A DNA stretch of 64,000 bases, from assembly GCA_012729335.1 (NCBI GenBank), contig JAAYDJ010000026.1:1-64000 (forward strand), read 5' to 3'. The notes beneath the pieces were generated by a model. It was not told where the DNA came from. It ran no database searches and saw nothing but the letters and a program-made list of their open reading frames with translations. Below, piece after piece: positions 55,505-64,000 of this stretch. The number at the start of each line of letters is the position of its first letter. The stretch's first letter is position 1. Both the position numbers and the translations under genes were made by a program. This DNA comes from Bacteroidales bacterium (GTDB taxonomy: Bacteria > Bacteroidota > Bacteroidia > Bacteroidales > Prolixibacteraceae).

Positions 55505-56725
55505 ATGAAAGTATTGGTTTTGAACTGCGGAAGCAGTTCCATCAAATATCAGCTTTTCGACATGACCGGCCAGCGGGTAATCTCTAGGGGAGGTGTGGAG
55601 AAGGTAGGCATGAAAGGGTCGTTCCTGAAGCATATCCGCGAAGATGGACAGGCGGTCCTTTTCGAAGGGGAAATCATCGATCACAAGTCTGGCATCGAAT
55701 ACATCCTGGGGATTCTGACCAGCGTCAAGCATGGATGCCTGAAAAGCCTTGAGGAAATCGATGCCGTTGGACACCGCGTGGTCCACGGTGGAGAAAGGTT
55801 CAAATCAAGTGTTTTCATCGATGAGGAGGTGAAGAGTGTTCTGGAGAAGAATGTGGGATTGGCGCCCCTTCACAATCCACCGAACCTCAAGGGGATTTAT
55901 GCCATGGAAGAGCTCATCCCGGGGATTCCCCAGGTGGGGGTCTTTGACACGGCCTTCCACCAGACCATGGAACCTTATGCTTACATGTACGGCATTCCCT
56001 ATGTGTTGTACAAGAAACACGCCATCAGAAGATATGGTTTTCACGGGACCAGCCACCGTTATGTGAGTCAGCGGGTGTGTGACCTTCTGGGAAGAGATAT
56101 CTCCACCCAGAAGATCGTCACCTGCCATCTGGGCAATGGAGCTTCCATTGCAGCTGTTAAAAATGGCCGTTCCGTAGATACCTCCATGGGATTTACCCCC
56201 ATTGAGGGGTTGATCATGGGCACCAGGGCGGGGGACCTCGATATCGGGGTAGTCACCTTTATCATGGAAAAAGAGGACCTGGGACTTCGTTCGATCAACT
56301 CGATGCTCAACAAGCACAGTGGCATGCTGGGGCTTACAGGCGTTTCCTCCGACATGCGGGAGATCGAGCATGCCGCCCATGAAGGCAATGAAAGGGCCAC
56401 ACTGGCCCTGGAAATGTACAGCTACCGGGTCAAGAAATACATTGGCGCCTATGCCGCCGCCATGGGGGGAATCGATATCCTGGTGTTCACAGGGGGAATC
56501 GGCGAAAATGCATCCCAGATCAGGGAAGATTCGGTTGCCGGACTGGAGTTTCTTGGGGTGGAAATGGACCGCGAGAAAAACAATGGATTCCGGAGTGAAG
56601 GTGAAATCAGCCTTCCCGGATCGCGGGTGAAGGTTATGGTCATACCTACCAACGAGGAGCTGATGATCGCCCGCGATACCGAAACCATTATCAGGGAAAA
56701 GAAGGAAGACCTTATCCCCTCCTGA
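55505..56725 (+). CDS. ackA: Acetate kinase
   Basis: 406 residues from the ATG at 55505 (the frame is open upstream but the protein begins with MKVLVLNCGSSSIKYQLF). Further motifs: HRVVHGGERF (about 90), FDTAFHQTM (about 155), YGFHGTSHRYV (about 178-188), CHLGNGASI and FTGGIGENA. All substrate and phosphate-binding residues are there. It makes ATP and acetate from acetyl phosphate, completing the route begun by pta. It follows the dehydrogenase by 19 bases. Confidence 0.96.
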   Translation: MKVLVLNCGSSSIKYQLFDMTGQRVISRGGVEKVGMKGSFLKHIREDGQAVLFEGEIIDHKSGIEYILGILTSVKHGCLKSLEEIDAVGHRVVHGGERFKSSVFIDEEVKSVLEKNVGLAPLHNPPNLKGIYAMEELIPGIPQVGVFDTAFHQTMEPYAYMYGIPYVLYKKHAIRRYGFHGTSHRYVSQRVCDLLGRDISTQKIVTCHLGNGASIAAVKNGRSVDTSMGFTPIEGLIMGTRAGDLDIGVVTFIMEKEDLGLRSINSMLNKHSGMLGLTGVSSDMREIEHAAHEGNERATLALEMYSYRVKKYIGAYAAAMGGIDILVFTGGIGENASQIREDSVAGLEFLGVEMDREKNNGFRSEGEISLPGSRVKVMVIPTNEELMIARDTETIIREKKEDLIPS

Positions 56726-56803
56726 ATGAGGGGTAATAGCCTTCCCATTTCGACAATTTGTTAAATTTACCGTGTCACACTCCACACCGAAGCCTTACAC
56801 AGC

Positions 56804-57709
56804 ATGATGGAAATAAGACATCTCGAAGAAATCATCACCACGGTGCAAGGGAGGATTCCCCGGCGGCTGGTGGCCGTGAATGCCGTGGATGACCACACCC
56901 TTGAAGCCGTAAATGCCGCGGTGGACCGGGGAATCGTCAGGGCAATTCTCACGGGGGATCGCGGGCAGATTGAAACCACCTGTGCCTCCCTGGGCATTGA
57001 CCCGGAAAAGTTCACCATCGAAGATGTCGCGGGGGAAGAGGGGGCCGCCCGAAGGGGGGTGGAACTCATCACCGAAGGCAAGGCTGACCTGATGATGAAG
57101 GGGCTGCTCAGTACCGACAAATACATGAAAGCCATTCTGAATAAGGATTTCGGCCTTTTGCCCCCAAAGGGAGTCCTCAGCCACGTGACGGTCATGGAGA
57201 ACCCGGGTTACCATAAACTGCTTGTCGTGGGCGATGTGGCCATCATTCCCTATCCCGATCTGGCTCAGAAAATCGTCATGACCGGTTATCTGATCCGTAC
57301 TGCGCAGGCTCTGGGTATTGAAAAACCCAAGGTGGCCCTGATTGCCGCCACCGAGCAGGTGCTTACGGCCATTCCGGCCTGTACCGAGGCGGCCATCATC
57401 GCCAAGATGGCTGAACGTGGGCAGATCTCCGGGGCGCTGATCGACGGGCCTATGGCGCTGGATGTGGCCATCGATGCCGAATCGGCCGCCATAAAGAAAA
57501 TAAGCAATCCGGTAGCCGGCGATGCCGACTGTCTTCTCTTTCCCAACATTGATGCGGGAAATGTTTTTTACAAGATGAGTGCCAGGATGTGCCGCTCTGA
57601 GCAGGCGGCCATTGTTGCCGGTGCCCGTGTTCCCCTGGTACTCTCCAGCAGGGGAGATACCATGCAAACCAAACTCTATTCCATAGCCCTGGCTGCCATG
57701 CTGGGATAA
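56804..57709 (+). CDS. ptb: Phosphate butyryltransferase
   Basis: 301 residues. It shares the Pta fold but is of the Ptb kind: RRLVAVNAVDDHTLEAV (about 18-34), ADLMMKGLLSTDKYMKAILN (about 93-112), LLPPKGVLSHVTVMENPGYH, and ALIDGPMALDVAIDAESA (about 206-223). It exchanges CoA of butyryl-CoA (or a branched-chain acyl-CoA) for phosphate. It sits 78 bases after ackA and 15 bases before buk, so it feeds the kinase. Confidence 0.94.
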   Translation: MMEIRHLEEIITTVQGRIPRRLVAVNAVDDHTLEAVNAAVDRGIVRAILTGDRGQIETTCASLGIDPEKFTIEDVAGEEGAARRGVELITEGKADLMMKGLLSTDKYMKAILNKDFGLLPPKGVLSHVTVMENPGYHKLLVVGDVAIIPYPDLAQKIVMTGYLIRTAQALGIEKPKVALIAATEQVLTAIPACTEAAIIAKMAERGQISGALIDGPMALDVAIDAESAAIKKISNPVAGDADCLLFPNIDAGNVFYKMSARMCRSEQAAIVAGARVPLVLSSRGDTMQTKLYSIALAAMLG

Positions 57710-57724
57710 ACCGACCATGAGCCT

Positions 57725-58831
57725 ATGAGTGACATTCTTGTACTTGCCGTCAACCCGGGATCCACTTCCACCAAATTCGCCGTCTATGAAGGTGAAAAGC
57801 CCGTTTTGGTGAAGACGTTGCGCCACAGCATCGAGGAGATCTCCAAGTACAAGAGCATTGTGGCCCAGTTTGACTTCCGCAAGGGGCTGATCATTGACGC
57901 CCTGGTGGAAGAGGGGATTCATGTGGACGCCATCAAGCACATCATTGGCCGCGGGGGGTTGACCTGGCCCATGGAGTCGGGGGTCTACCTGGTGAACAAC
58001 CTGATGCTGGAGCATGCCCGCGAGGGGGTGATGGGGCAGCATGCCAGCAACCTGGGTCCTCTGATTGCCGATTACGTAGCCCTGCAGATCCCCGGAGCCA
58101 GGGCGTATATCGCCGATCCTGTGGTGACCGACGAACTGGAGGAGATCGCCCGTATTGCCGGCCATCCCCGGTTTGAAAGGGTTTCCATTTTCCACGCCCT
58201 CAACCAGAAGGCCATTGCCCGTTTGCACGCCCGTACGACCGGCAAAGCCTACGAAGAGCTGAACCTCATCGTCACCCACCTGGGAGGAGGCATATCGGTT
58301 GGCGCCCACAAAAAGGGAAGGGTCATCGATGTGAACAACGCCCTCAACGGCGAGGGCCCCTTTAGTCCGGAGCGGTCGGGAACCCTCCCTGTATACCAGG
58401 TCGTCGACCATTGTTTCTCGGGGAAGTTCACCCGCGATCAGATCCTGCGGATGGTGGTGGGAGAGGGGGGCTATGTGGCTTATCTGGGAACCAACAACGC
58501 CCAGGAGGTGCAGCAGATGGCCGAAGCCGGGGATCCCCGGGCCCGGCTGATCCAGGATGCCCTGGGGTACCAGGTGGCCAAGCTCATCGGCGAGATGGCT
58601 GTGGTCCTATGCGGCAACGTCGACGCCATCCTGCTCACGGGCGGACTGGCCCACAACCGGTATCTCACCGATTACATCACGGCCCGGACCGGTTTCATCG
58701 CTCCCGTGAAGGTATATCCCGGGGAGGACGAACTCCAGGCTCTGGCCATGAACGCCCTGAGGGTGGCACGCGGCGAAACCGAACCCCGGATATATACCGG
58801 CCACCCCCCGACAAAACCCACCCGCACTTAA
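57725..58831 (+). CDS. buk: Butyrate kinase
   Basis: 368 residues. Motifs: VLAVNPGSTSTKFAVYEG (5-22), RGGLTWPMESGVYLVN (about 78), the HASNLGP segment, FHALNQKAIARLHARTTGK, IVTHLGGGISVGAHKKGRV (about 181-199), DVNNALNGEGPFSPERSG, and ILLTGGLAHNRYLTDYI. It transfers phosphate from butyryl phosphate to ADP. With ptb it gives a second ATP-yielding acid route beside pta-ackA; a branched-chain fatty acid kinase role is also possible. Confidence 0.95.
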   Translation: MSDILVLAVNPGSTSTKFAVYEGEKPVLVKTLRHSIEEISKYKSIVAQFDFRKGLIIDALVEEGIHVDAIKHIIGRGGLTWPMESGVYLVNNLMLEHAREGVMGQHASNLGPLIADYVALQIPGARAYIADPVVTDELEEIARIAGHPRFERVSIFHALNQKAIARLHARTTGKAYEELNLIVTHLGGGISVGAHKKGRVIDVNNALNGEGPFSPERSGTLPVYQVVDHCFSGKFTRDQILRMVVGEGGYVAYLGTNNAQEVQQMAEAGDPRARLIQDALGYQVAKLIGEMAVVLCGNVDAILLTGGLAHNRYLTDYITARTGFIAPVKVYPGEDELQALAMNALRVARGETEPRIYTGHPPTKPTRT

Positions 58832-58852
58832 CCCCACCTTTACCTGCCGCCG

Positions 58853-61015
58853 ATGGATTTGCTTACGGTTTTCAATATTACACTTCCCCTGACCAATCCG
58901 GTGCTTATCTTCTCGGTGATTCTCTTTGTCATCCTTTTCACCCCTATTCTTCTTGACCGCCTCTCCATTCCCCACCTCATCGGCCTGATCATCGCCGGAA
59001 TCCTCATCGGACCCTACGGTTTCAATCTGATCACCCGCGACAGCAGCATCGTCCTCTTTGGAACCGTGGGACTGCTTTATATCATGTTCATTTCCAGCCT
59101 GGAAATGGATATGGACGAATTCCGCAAAAATACAGGAAAAAGCAGCCTCTTTGGATTCTATACTTTTCTGGTGCCCATGGTACTGGGAACACTGACCAGT
59201 TTTTATCTACTGAAGTTTTCCTGGATCACTTCGGTGTTGCTGGCCAGCATGTACGCTTCCAATACGCTGATCACCTATCCCATTGTCAGCAAACTGGGTA
59301 TCGCCAAGACCAGGGCGGTCAATATTTCGATTGGAGCCACCATCATTACTACCGTGGCAGCCCTTCTTGTGCTGGCCATTATTGTCGGAATGACCAGAGG
59401 GGAAATCACCCCTGCCTTTTGGATCAGGATGGCCATTTCCTTTCTTTTATTCGGGGTGGTGATCATTTTTGTATTTCCCCGCATAGGCCGGTGGTTTTTC
59501 AAGCGGTATCACGAGAGCGTCGGGCAGTACATTTTTGTGCTGGGGATGGTTTTTCTGGGGTCCTTTCTGTCGCAGCTGGCAGGTATTGAACCTATTGTGG
59601 GGGCCTTCCTGGTCGGGATGTCGCTGAACAAGCTCATACCCGCCACTTCCCCGCTGATGAACAGAATCGAGTTTGTTGGCAATGCCTTATTCATTCCCAT
59701 ATTTCTGATCGGTGTGGGCATGCTCATTGATTTGCGCTCCTTTCTGACCGACCGGAACACCATTGTCGTAGCCCTGGTCATGACGGTGGTAGCCACTGCA
59801 GCCAAGTGGATTGCCGCCTGGATGGCCCAGAAAACCTTTAAATACAGCGCCACGGAACGCGGATTGATGTTCGGGCTGACCAATTCCCAGGCGGCTTCGA
59901 CGCTGGCTGCCGTACTGGTGGGTTATAATGTGATCCTGGGAACAGCCGCCGACGGTACTCCCATACGGCTTCTCAACGATGCCGTGCTCAATGGCACAGT
60001 CATCATGATCCTTATTACCTGTACCATTGCCTCCTTTGTGACTCAAAAAAGCGCCCAGCAAACGGTTTTGGGTGAAATCACCACCGATGAAATGCCCGGG
60101 GAAGCCGATATGGAAGAGAAAGTCCTGATTCCCCTGGGAAACATCGACAATGTGGAGGAACTGGTCAATCTGAGTGTCACTGTAAAGTCCAATGCGCGGA
60201 GCGGGGTTCTCATTGGTCTGAACATCATCAACAACATGCAGCAGAATCTGGCCGCCGAGAAGAATGCCCTTCGCCTGATGGAAAAAGCCCAGAAGGTGGC
60301 TTCCGCCACGGAGAACACCCTTCTGCCACTGGTCCGCTACGACATCAACCTGGTCAACGGCATCAGCAGTGTGGTGAAGGAGAACAAAGTCACTGACCTC
60401 ATCATCGGTCTGCATGAAAAACGGGGCATCACCGACACCTTCCTGGGAGACCTGACCAACGGAATCCTCAATACGTGCAATACAACCACCCTTATTTACA
60501 GGGCCGTGCAACCCCTCTCCACCATCAGGAGAACCATTGTTTACGTTCCCGACAATGCCGAAAAAGAGATTGGTTTTCCTTACTGGCTGGTGAAAATTTG
60601 GAATATAGGCCGCAATACGGGGTCTGACCTCATCTTTTATGGTGCCGCGGAGATTATGCAGCTCCTGCAGCGCATCCATTTTAAGCATCCGGTGACCGCC
60701 GAATTCAGGACGTATAACGATTGGGACAATTTCCTGGCGCTGTCAAAGGAAGTCAGGCGCAACGACAACCTGGTTTTTGTACTCAGCCGGAAAGATTACC
60801 CATCCTATCACCCTTTGATGGCCCAGATTCCCTTATTCATCAACACCTATTTCAGCACGCAGAGTTTCACGCTGGTGTTTCCCATGCAATCGGGTGTGGC
60901 GGAAGAAGTTCAGTTTAATGCCACCAGTCCCTCGATGTACGAACCTTTGTCCGGAGCTTTTGACAAGGGTGACGACCTGCTCAGGATCGTGTCCCGGCTT
61001 TTCCGGAAGAAATAG
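58853..61015 (+). CDS. CPA2-type cation:proton antiporter with C-terminal Usp-like domain
   Basis: 720 residues. Residues about 10-400 hold roughly twelve membrane helices of the Kef/NapA type; the fold-defining IPHLIGLIIAGILIGPYGFNLI is at about 41-62, and PIVGAFLVGMSLNKLIP at about 246-262. Residues about 430-715 are cytoplasmic and include two Usp-like alpha/beta parts (about 425-555 and 560-715). It exchanges Na+ or K+ for protons and could protect cells that make acids by the kinases encoded just upstream (21-base gap). No RCK/TrkA-N domain is visible. Confidence 0.88.
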   Translation: MDLLTVFNITLPLTNPVLIFSVILFVILFTPILLDRLSIPHLIGLIIAGILIGPYGFNLITRDSSIVLFGTVGLLYIMFISSLEMDMDEFRKNTGKSSLFGFYTFLVPMVLGTLTSFYLLKFSWITSVLLASMYASNTLITYPIVSKLGIAKTRAVNISIGATIITTVAALLVLAIIVGMTRGEITPAFWIRMAISFLLFGVVIIFVFPRIGRWFFKRYHESVGQYIFVLGMVFLGSFLSQLAGIEPIVGAFLVGMSLNKLIPATSPLMNRIEFVGNALFIPIFLIGVGMLIDLRSFLTDRNTIVVALVMTVVATAAKWIAAWMAQKTFKYSATERGLMFGLTNSQAASTLAAVLVGYNVILGTAADGTPIRLLNDAVLNGTVIMILITCTIASFVTQKSAQQTVLGEITTDEMPGEADMEEKVLIPLGNIDNVEELVNLSVTVKSNARSGVLIGLNIINNMQQNLAAEKNALRLMEKAQKVASATENTLLPLVRYDINLVNGISSVVKENKVTDLIIGLHEKRGITDTFLGDLTNGILNTCNTTTLIYRAVQPLSTIRRTIVYVPDNAEKEIGFPYWLVKIWNIGRNTGSDLIFYGAAEIMQLLQRIHFKHPVTAEFRTYNDWDNFLALSKEVRRNDNLVFVLSRKDYPSYHPLMAQIPLFINTYFSTQSFTLVFPMQSGVAEEVQFNATSPSMYEPLSGAFDKGDDLLRIVSRLFRKK

Positions 61016-61039
61016 TTCTGCCCTGTTCCAAGGGATAAA

Positions 61040-61080
61040 AAAGGTTGCCTCTTGAAGGAAGCAACCTTTATATATATATG
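61040..61080. terminator. Hairpin terminator shared by convergent antiporter and gnd genes
   Basis: AAAGGTTGC - 12-base loop - GCAACCTTT is a perfect 9-bp stem between the two convergent genes. The plus side runs into TATATATATATG; the minus side into TTTTTATCCC, so it fits better as a gnd terminator but can serve both. Confidence 0.7.
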
Positions 61081-61092
61081 AATTATAAAGAC

Positions 61093-62547
61093 TTATACCA
61101 CGTAGGTTGAACTGGCGGTTTCACCTCCCCGGCCGGTCCAGTTGGTATGGAAGAACTCACCGCGGGGTTTGTCTACTCTTTCATACATATGGGCGCCGAA
61201 GTAGTCGCGCTGGGCCTGGAGCAGGTTGGCGGGAAGCCTTTCGCTGCGGAAGCCGTCGAAGTAGCAGAGGGCAGAGGTGAGGGCAGGCACCGGAATGCCG
61301 TTGGTCAGGGCTGTGGCGCATACCCTTCTCCACCCAGCCTGGGCCGCTTCCACCTTCTCCTTGAAGAAAGGATCCAGCAGCAGGTTGGGCAGGGCAGGGT
61401 TGGTCTCAAAGGCTTTCTTGATGTCGCCCAGGAAAACCGAACGGATGATGCACCCTCCGCGCCACATCAGGGCAATGCCCCCATAGTTGAGGTTCCAGCC
61501 ATACTCTTTGGCCGCTTCCATCATCAGGTTATAGCCCTGTGCATAGGAGATGATCTTGGCGCCGTACAGGGCCATCTTCAGGTCGTCGATGAACTGCTTT
61601 TTGTCACCCGTGAAGGCTGGTTTGGGACCGCGGAGCACCTTGCTGGCCTCCACGCGGAGTTCCTTCTGGGCTGACAGGCAGCGTGAGAAAACCGACTCGC
61701 CGATGAGGGTCAGTGGAATCCCCAGATCGAGGGCCGCCACACCTGTCCACTTACCCGTACCTTTCTGTCCGGCCGTGTCTAAAATCTTCTCTACTATTGG
61801 CCCGCCGTCTTCATCCTTATAAGCCAGGATGTCGCGGGTGATTTCGATGAGATAACTGTCGAGTTCTCCGGTATTCCATTCCTTGAAGATCTCGTGCTGT
61901 TCAAAGGCATCCATTCCCAGGAGGTCTTTCATGAGGTGGTAGGCTTCGTTGATGATCTGCATGTCGCCATATTCGATGCCGTTGTGCACCATTTTCACAA
62001 AATGGCCGGCACCACCTTCGCCCACCCAGTCGCAGCAAGGGCTTCCGTCTTCCACCTTGGCGGCCACCGCCTGGAAGATCTCCTTCACATGGGGCCAAGC
62101 CGCGGGAGATCCTCCGGGCATCATCGACGGGCCGAGAAGGGCTCCCTCTTCACCACCTGATACCCCTGTGCCGATGTACAGCAGGCCTTTGCTCTCCACG
62201 TATGCGGTGCGGCGGATCGTGTCAGGAAAATGGGAATTCCCTCCGTCAATGATGATATCGCCCGCCTCCAGATGCGGAAGCAGCAACTCAATGAAATCAT
62301 CGACAGGTTTTCCCGCCTTGACCAGCATCATCACCTTGCGGGGGCGCTCAAGCGAGGCCACCAACTCTTCGATGGAATGGGCCCCGATAAATTTCTTCCC
62401 GGCGCCCCGCCCCTGAATGAAATCGTCGACCTTCGACACGGTCCTGTTGTATACAGCTACCGTGAATCCTTTACTCTCCATATTCAATACCAGGTTCTCG
62501 CCCATCACGGCCAACCCGATCAATCCAATGTCAGCTAACTTCTTCAT
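61093..62547 (-). CDS. gnd: 6-phosphogluconate dehydrogenase (decarboxylating)
   Basis: 484 residues, normal length. NADP-binding IGLIGLAVMGENLVLNMESKG (the GLAVMG site, 8-21), VYNRTVSKVDDF, DGGNSHFPDTIRR (about 104-116), GGEEGALLGPSMMPGG (substrate site), the catalytic Lys in GHFVKMVHNGIEY (about 182-194), and C-terminal ARDYFGAHMYER-like QRDYFGAHMYERVD. It makes ribulose 5-phosphate, CO2 and NADPH. A 12-codon ORF lies directly upstream and its stop overlaps the gnd start. The gene follows pdxB on the same strand. Confidence 0.97.
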   Translation of the reverse strand: MKKLADIGLIGLAVMGENLVLNMESKGFTVAVYNRTVSKVDDFIQGRGAGKKFIGAHSIEELVASLERPRKVMMLVKAGKPVDDFIELLLPHLEAGDIIIDGGNSHFPDTIRRTAYVESKGLLYIGTGVSGGEEGALLGPSMMPGGSPAAWPHVKEIFQAVAAKVEDGSPCCDWVGEGGAGHFVKMVHNGIEYGDMQIINEAYHLMKDLLGMDAFEQHEIFKEWNTGELDSYLIEITRDILAYKDEDGGPIVEKILDTAGQKGTGKWTGVAALDLGIPLTLIGESVFSRCLSAQKELRVEASKVLRGPKPAFTGDKKQFIDDLKMALYGAKIISYAQGYNLMMEAAKEYGWNLNYGGIALMWRGGCIIRSVFLGDIKKAFETNPALPNLLLDPFFKEKVEAAQAGWRRVCATALTNGIPVPALTSALCYFDGFRSERLPANLLQAQRDYFGAHMYERVDKPRGEFFHTNWTGRGGETASSTYVV

Positions 62548-62582
62548 TTCTTATTGGTGTTAATTAATGATTTGTAACTCAT
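62544..62582 (-). CDS. 12-codon ORF in the gnd leader, coupled to gnd
   Basis: From the ATG at the end of leader copy C the reading frame runs M-S-Y-K-S-L-I-N-T-N-K-K and ends in a TGA that overlaps the gnd ATG (ATGA). This is the geometry of translational coupling. In copies A and B the same ATG is the start of the full gene. Whether it is translated is not known. Confidence 0.4.
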   Translation of the reverse strand: MSYKSLINTNKK

Positions 62583-62662
62583 TTGTATATTTGTTTGTTA
62601 ATGAATTGCTCTTCAGTTATATACCGTGGTGAAGCCAATTTGTGTGCTTCACTCCTGTGGAA
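62580..62662 (-). repeat. Leader repeat copy C, upstream of gnd
   Basis: 83 bases that align gap-free with cores A and B, from TTCCACAGGAGTGAAGC to the ATG. It begins 1 base after the pdxB stop codon and lacks the outer part seen in A and B. The stem TGAAGC/GCTTCA with a 10-base loop is kept. Confidence 0.85.
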
Positions 62663-62663
62663 G

Positions 62664-63785
62664 TCACATGTGGAATCCAAGCTTCTTTAGTTTACAAATT
62701 GTATCGTCGGGTACATTTGTAACCCTTAGCGTATAGGTATGGAATTCCCTTCTAACGGGATAGTCGCCTCTCATTTTCTCGAAGAGGGCGGGATGGCTGC
62801 GTAGTTCACGGTCATCGGCGGAGATGTCGTAGGTAGCCAGGATGGCTTCTCTGAGGAGGTTTTCTGAATCCCGGCCGGTTCCGTCAAGGGAAATCGTGCG
62901 TTGTTCGGGGAGTTCCACATCGTGGGGTTGCCAGTCGTCGAGGCCCAGGGAGAAAAAGCGGCTGACGGCCCTCACGCTCATCATGGTGCCATTGGCTTTT
63001 CCGTCGCGGGAATACCCGGCGATATGGGGAGTGGCCAGCAGGCATTTCTGCATCAGTTCCAGGCTGAGATCAGGTTCGTTTTCCCAGCAGTCGATGACCA
63101 GGTCACTTAACTGGTTGCTTTTAATGGCTTCCATAACAGCATCCGTATCAAATACTTCCCCGCGGCAACTGTTGATAAGCAGGGGTTTTCGGGAGAGGCT
63201 GGCCAGGAACTCCCGGTTCACCATATGCCAGGTGGCGTCTTCGCCTTCCAGGTTGAGGGGGACATGAAAGGTGAGGATATCAGCGTCTTTGCATAAGGTC
63301 TCCATGGTTACAAAAGTACCCGCACCTTCTGTTCTTTCGCGCGGGGGGTCGTTCAGGAGCACCCGCATGCCCAGGATCCGGCAGAGTCGTTCCACCTTTT
63401 TGCCGACGTTGCCCACGCCCACGATGCCGATGGTGGTATCCCGGAGGGGAATGTTCCTGTGGGCGGACCATACGGCAAGGGCGGCGGCAATATATTGTTC
63501 TACGCTTCCGGCATTGCACCCCGGGGCGTTGGTCCAGCCAATGCCCGCCTGCTCGCACCACGTCGTGTCGATATGGTCAAAACCAATGGTGGCCGTGGCG
63601 ATGAACTTAACCGCCGACCCTGCCAGCAACGCTTCATTGCAAAGCGTCCTGGTTCGCGTCACCAGTGCATCGGCATCCCGGACTACTTCCCGGGTCGTTT
63701 TGCTCCCAGGCAGGTATACCACCTCTGCAAATGGTTCAAACACTCCCCTGATGTAGGGGATTTTATCATCGACAACGATCTTCAT
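62664..63785 (-). CDS. pdxB: Erythronate-4-phosphate dehydrogenase
   Basis: 373 residues from the ATG at 63785 (upstream codons in frame begin with TTG). Features of PdxB: MKIVVDDKIPYIRGVFEPF (1-19), the NAD-binding VGNVGKKVERLC (about 120-131), DILTFHVPLNLEGEDATWHM (about 165-184), the catalytic Arg/Glu/His of D-hydroxyacid dehydrogenases in LINSCRGEVFDTDAV, and CWENEPDLSLEL, TPHIAGYSRDGKANGT. A C-terminal dimerisation domain of about 100 residues follows. It acts in the DXP-independent pyridoxal phosphate pathway. It precedes gnd on the same strand. Confidence 0.95.
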   Translation of the reverse strand: MKIVVDDKIPYIRGVFEPFAEVVYLPGSKTTREVVRDADALVTRTRTLCNEALLAGSAVKFIATATIGFDHIDTTWCEQAGIGWTNAPGCNAGSVEQYIAAALAVWSAHRNIPLRDTTIGIVGVGNVGKKVERLCRILGMRVLLNDPPRERTEGAGTFVTMETLCKDADILTFHVPLNLEGEDATWHMVNREFLASLSRKPLLINSCRGEVFDTDAVMEAIKSNQLSDLVIDCWENEPDLSLELMQKCLLATPHIAGYSRDGKANGTMMSVRAVSRFFSLGLDDWQPHDVELPEQRTISLDGTGRDSENLLREAILATYDISADDRELRSHPALFEKMRGDYPVRREFHTYTLRVTNVPDDTICKLKKLGFHM

Positions 63786-63904
63786 ATGATTCAATAAAAA
63801 CTATAGTTTAATTATTCTATGAAACAGAATTACAATTTATTATATCAGACATTTCTTTTGGTGTTTACGGTTGTGAGCAAGGAGCACTTCCGATTCAGGA
63901 GGTT

Positions 63905-64000
63905 CTAACCTTGTGCATAATACGCTCTGACGGTTTCCTCCAGGATGTGGCTGGTGCGGGCAGCGGATTCCCCGGTGCTGACGCATTCCCCTTCACCGCG
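63905..64000 (-). CDS. C-terminal end of an unidentified protein (truncated by window)
   Basis: In the minus strand from base 64000 an open frame reads 31 codons ending at TAG (63905-63907): RGEGECVSTGESAARTSHIL and EETVRAYYAQG. The GES(A) pattern and the following helix resemble the end of Gfo/Idh/MocA oxidoreductases, which is a guess. The 119-base space to pdxB holds no recognised element apart from AT-rich sequence. Confidence 0.4.
   Translation of the reverse strand, partial: RGEGECVSTGESAARTSHILEETVRAYYAQG

Noticed and set aside
56795-58411. A 538-residue ORF antisense to ptb and buk
   Set aside because: It spans two genes and the gap between them, which real genes on the plus strand explain fully.

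Overview
The window looks like a chromosomal segment of a Bacteroidota (Bacteroidales-type) bacterium of intermediate GC. The signs are a SusC/SusD pair, a hybrid two-component sensor with an AraC output domain, promoter -7 boxes of the TAnnTTTG type, few Shine-Dalgarno sequences, a DUF2795 acidic protein of the Bacteroidota type, and an IF3 that begins M-A-I-K-K as in its Bacteroidota relatives. Genus and species cannot be told from the sequence alone.

Layout. 1-180: the 3' half of a tRNA-Arg(ACG) without its 5' half, followed by a terminator. This is what is left at one end of an element inserted into a tRNA gene, so the chromosome proper probably starts near base 78. 377-808: a DUF1801 protein. 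985-19601: a polysaccharide utilization locus, probably for acetylated and feruloylated (arabino)xylan. It holds a CE1-type esterase, a CE6-GH43 fusion, SusC, SusD, a second CE1-type esterase with an N-terminal CBM48-like domain, a double GH43 protein, a GH43-CBM6 protein and the hybrid sensor that probably controls them. No endoxylanase is present in the window. 19692-25356: an AraC regulator, YceI, DoxX, an extradiol dioxygenase, an internally deleted DUF4256 gene, a beta-carbonic anhydrase, a small coiled-coil/HTH protein and a KdpE-like response regulator. 25418-28464: a KdpD-like kinase without the KdpD sensor domain, next to trkH rather than kdpFABC. 28604-40579 (minus strand): a COG2509 flavoprotein, an M14 peptidase, folA, thyA, an alginate-export-type barrel, nrfA, nrfH, a K+ channel and recG. 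40578-46776 (plus): a methyltransferase-like protein with a repeat-filled centre, an ABC ATPase, a cobalamin adenosyltransferase, a predicted nuclease, DUF2795, a B3/B4 protein, an acyltransferase and a nitrilase. 46901-49096: a DPP-IV-type peptidase flanked by tandem repeats. 49870-53068: thrS-infC-rpmI-rplT. 53502-58831: pta, a 3-hydroxyacyl-CoA dehydrogenase, ackA, ptb and buk, a fermentative acyl-phosphate cluster, followed by a CPA2 antiporter. 61093-64000 (minus): gnd, pdxB and a truncated gene.

Three signals stand out. First, an 83-base leader is present in three gap-free copies, each ending on an ATG. It lies directly upstream of three unrelated genes (double GH43, nrfA, and a 12-codon ORF coupled to gnd), with a fourth, decayed 37-base copy upstream of the second esterase. 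It keeps a 6-bp hairpin stem while the loop varies. Second, tandem repeats with units of 7, 15, 16, 20 and 24 bases have grown both between genes and inside proteins, including the array of 17 GANTC sites abutting folA, the stop codons of two convergent genes, and interdomain linkers made of five-codon units. Third, infC starts at an ATA codon behind a strong Shine-Dalgarno.

All protein calls rest on motif recognition by eye. No database search was run.
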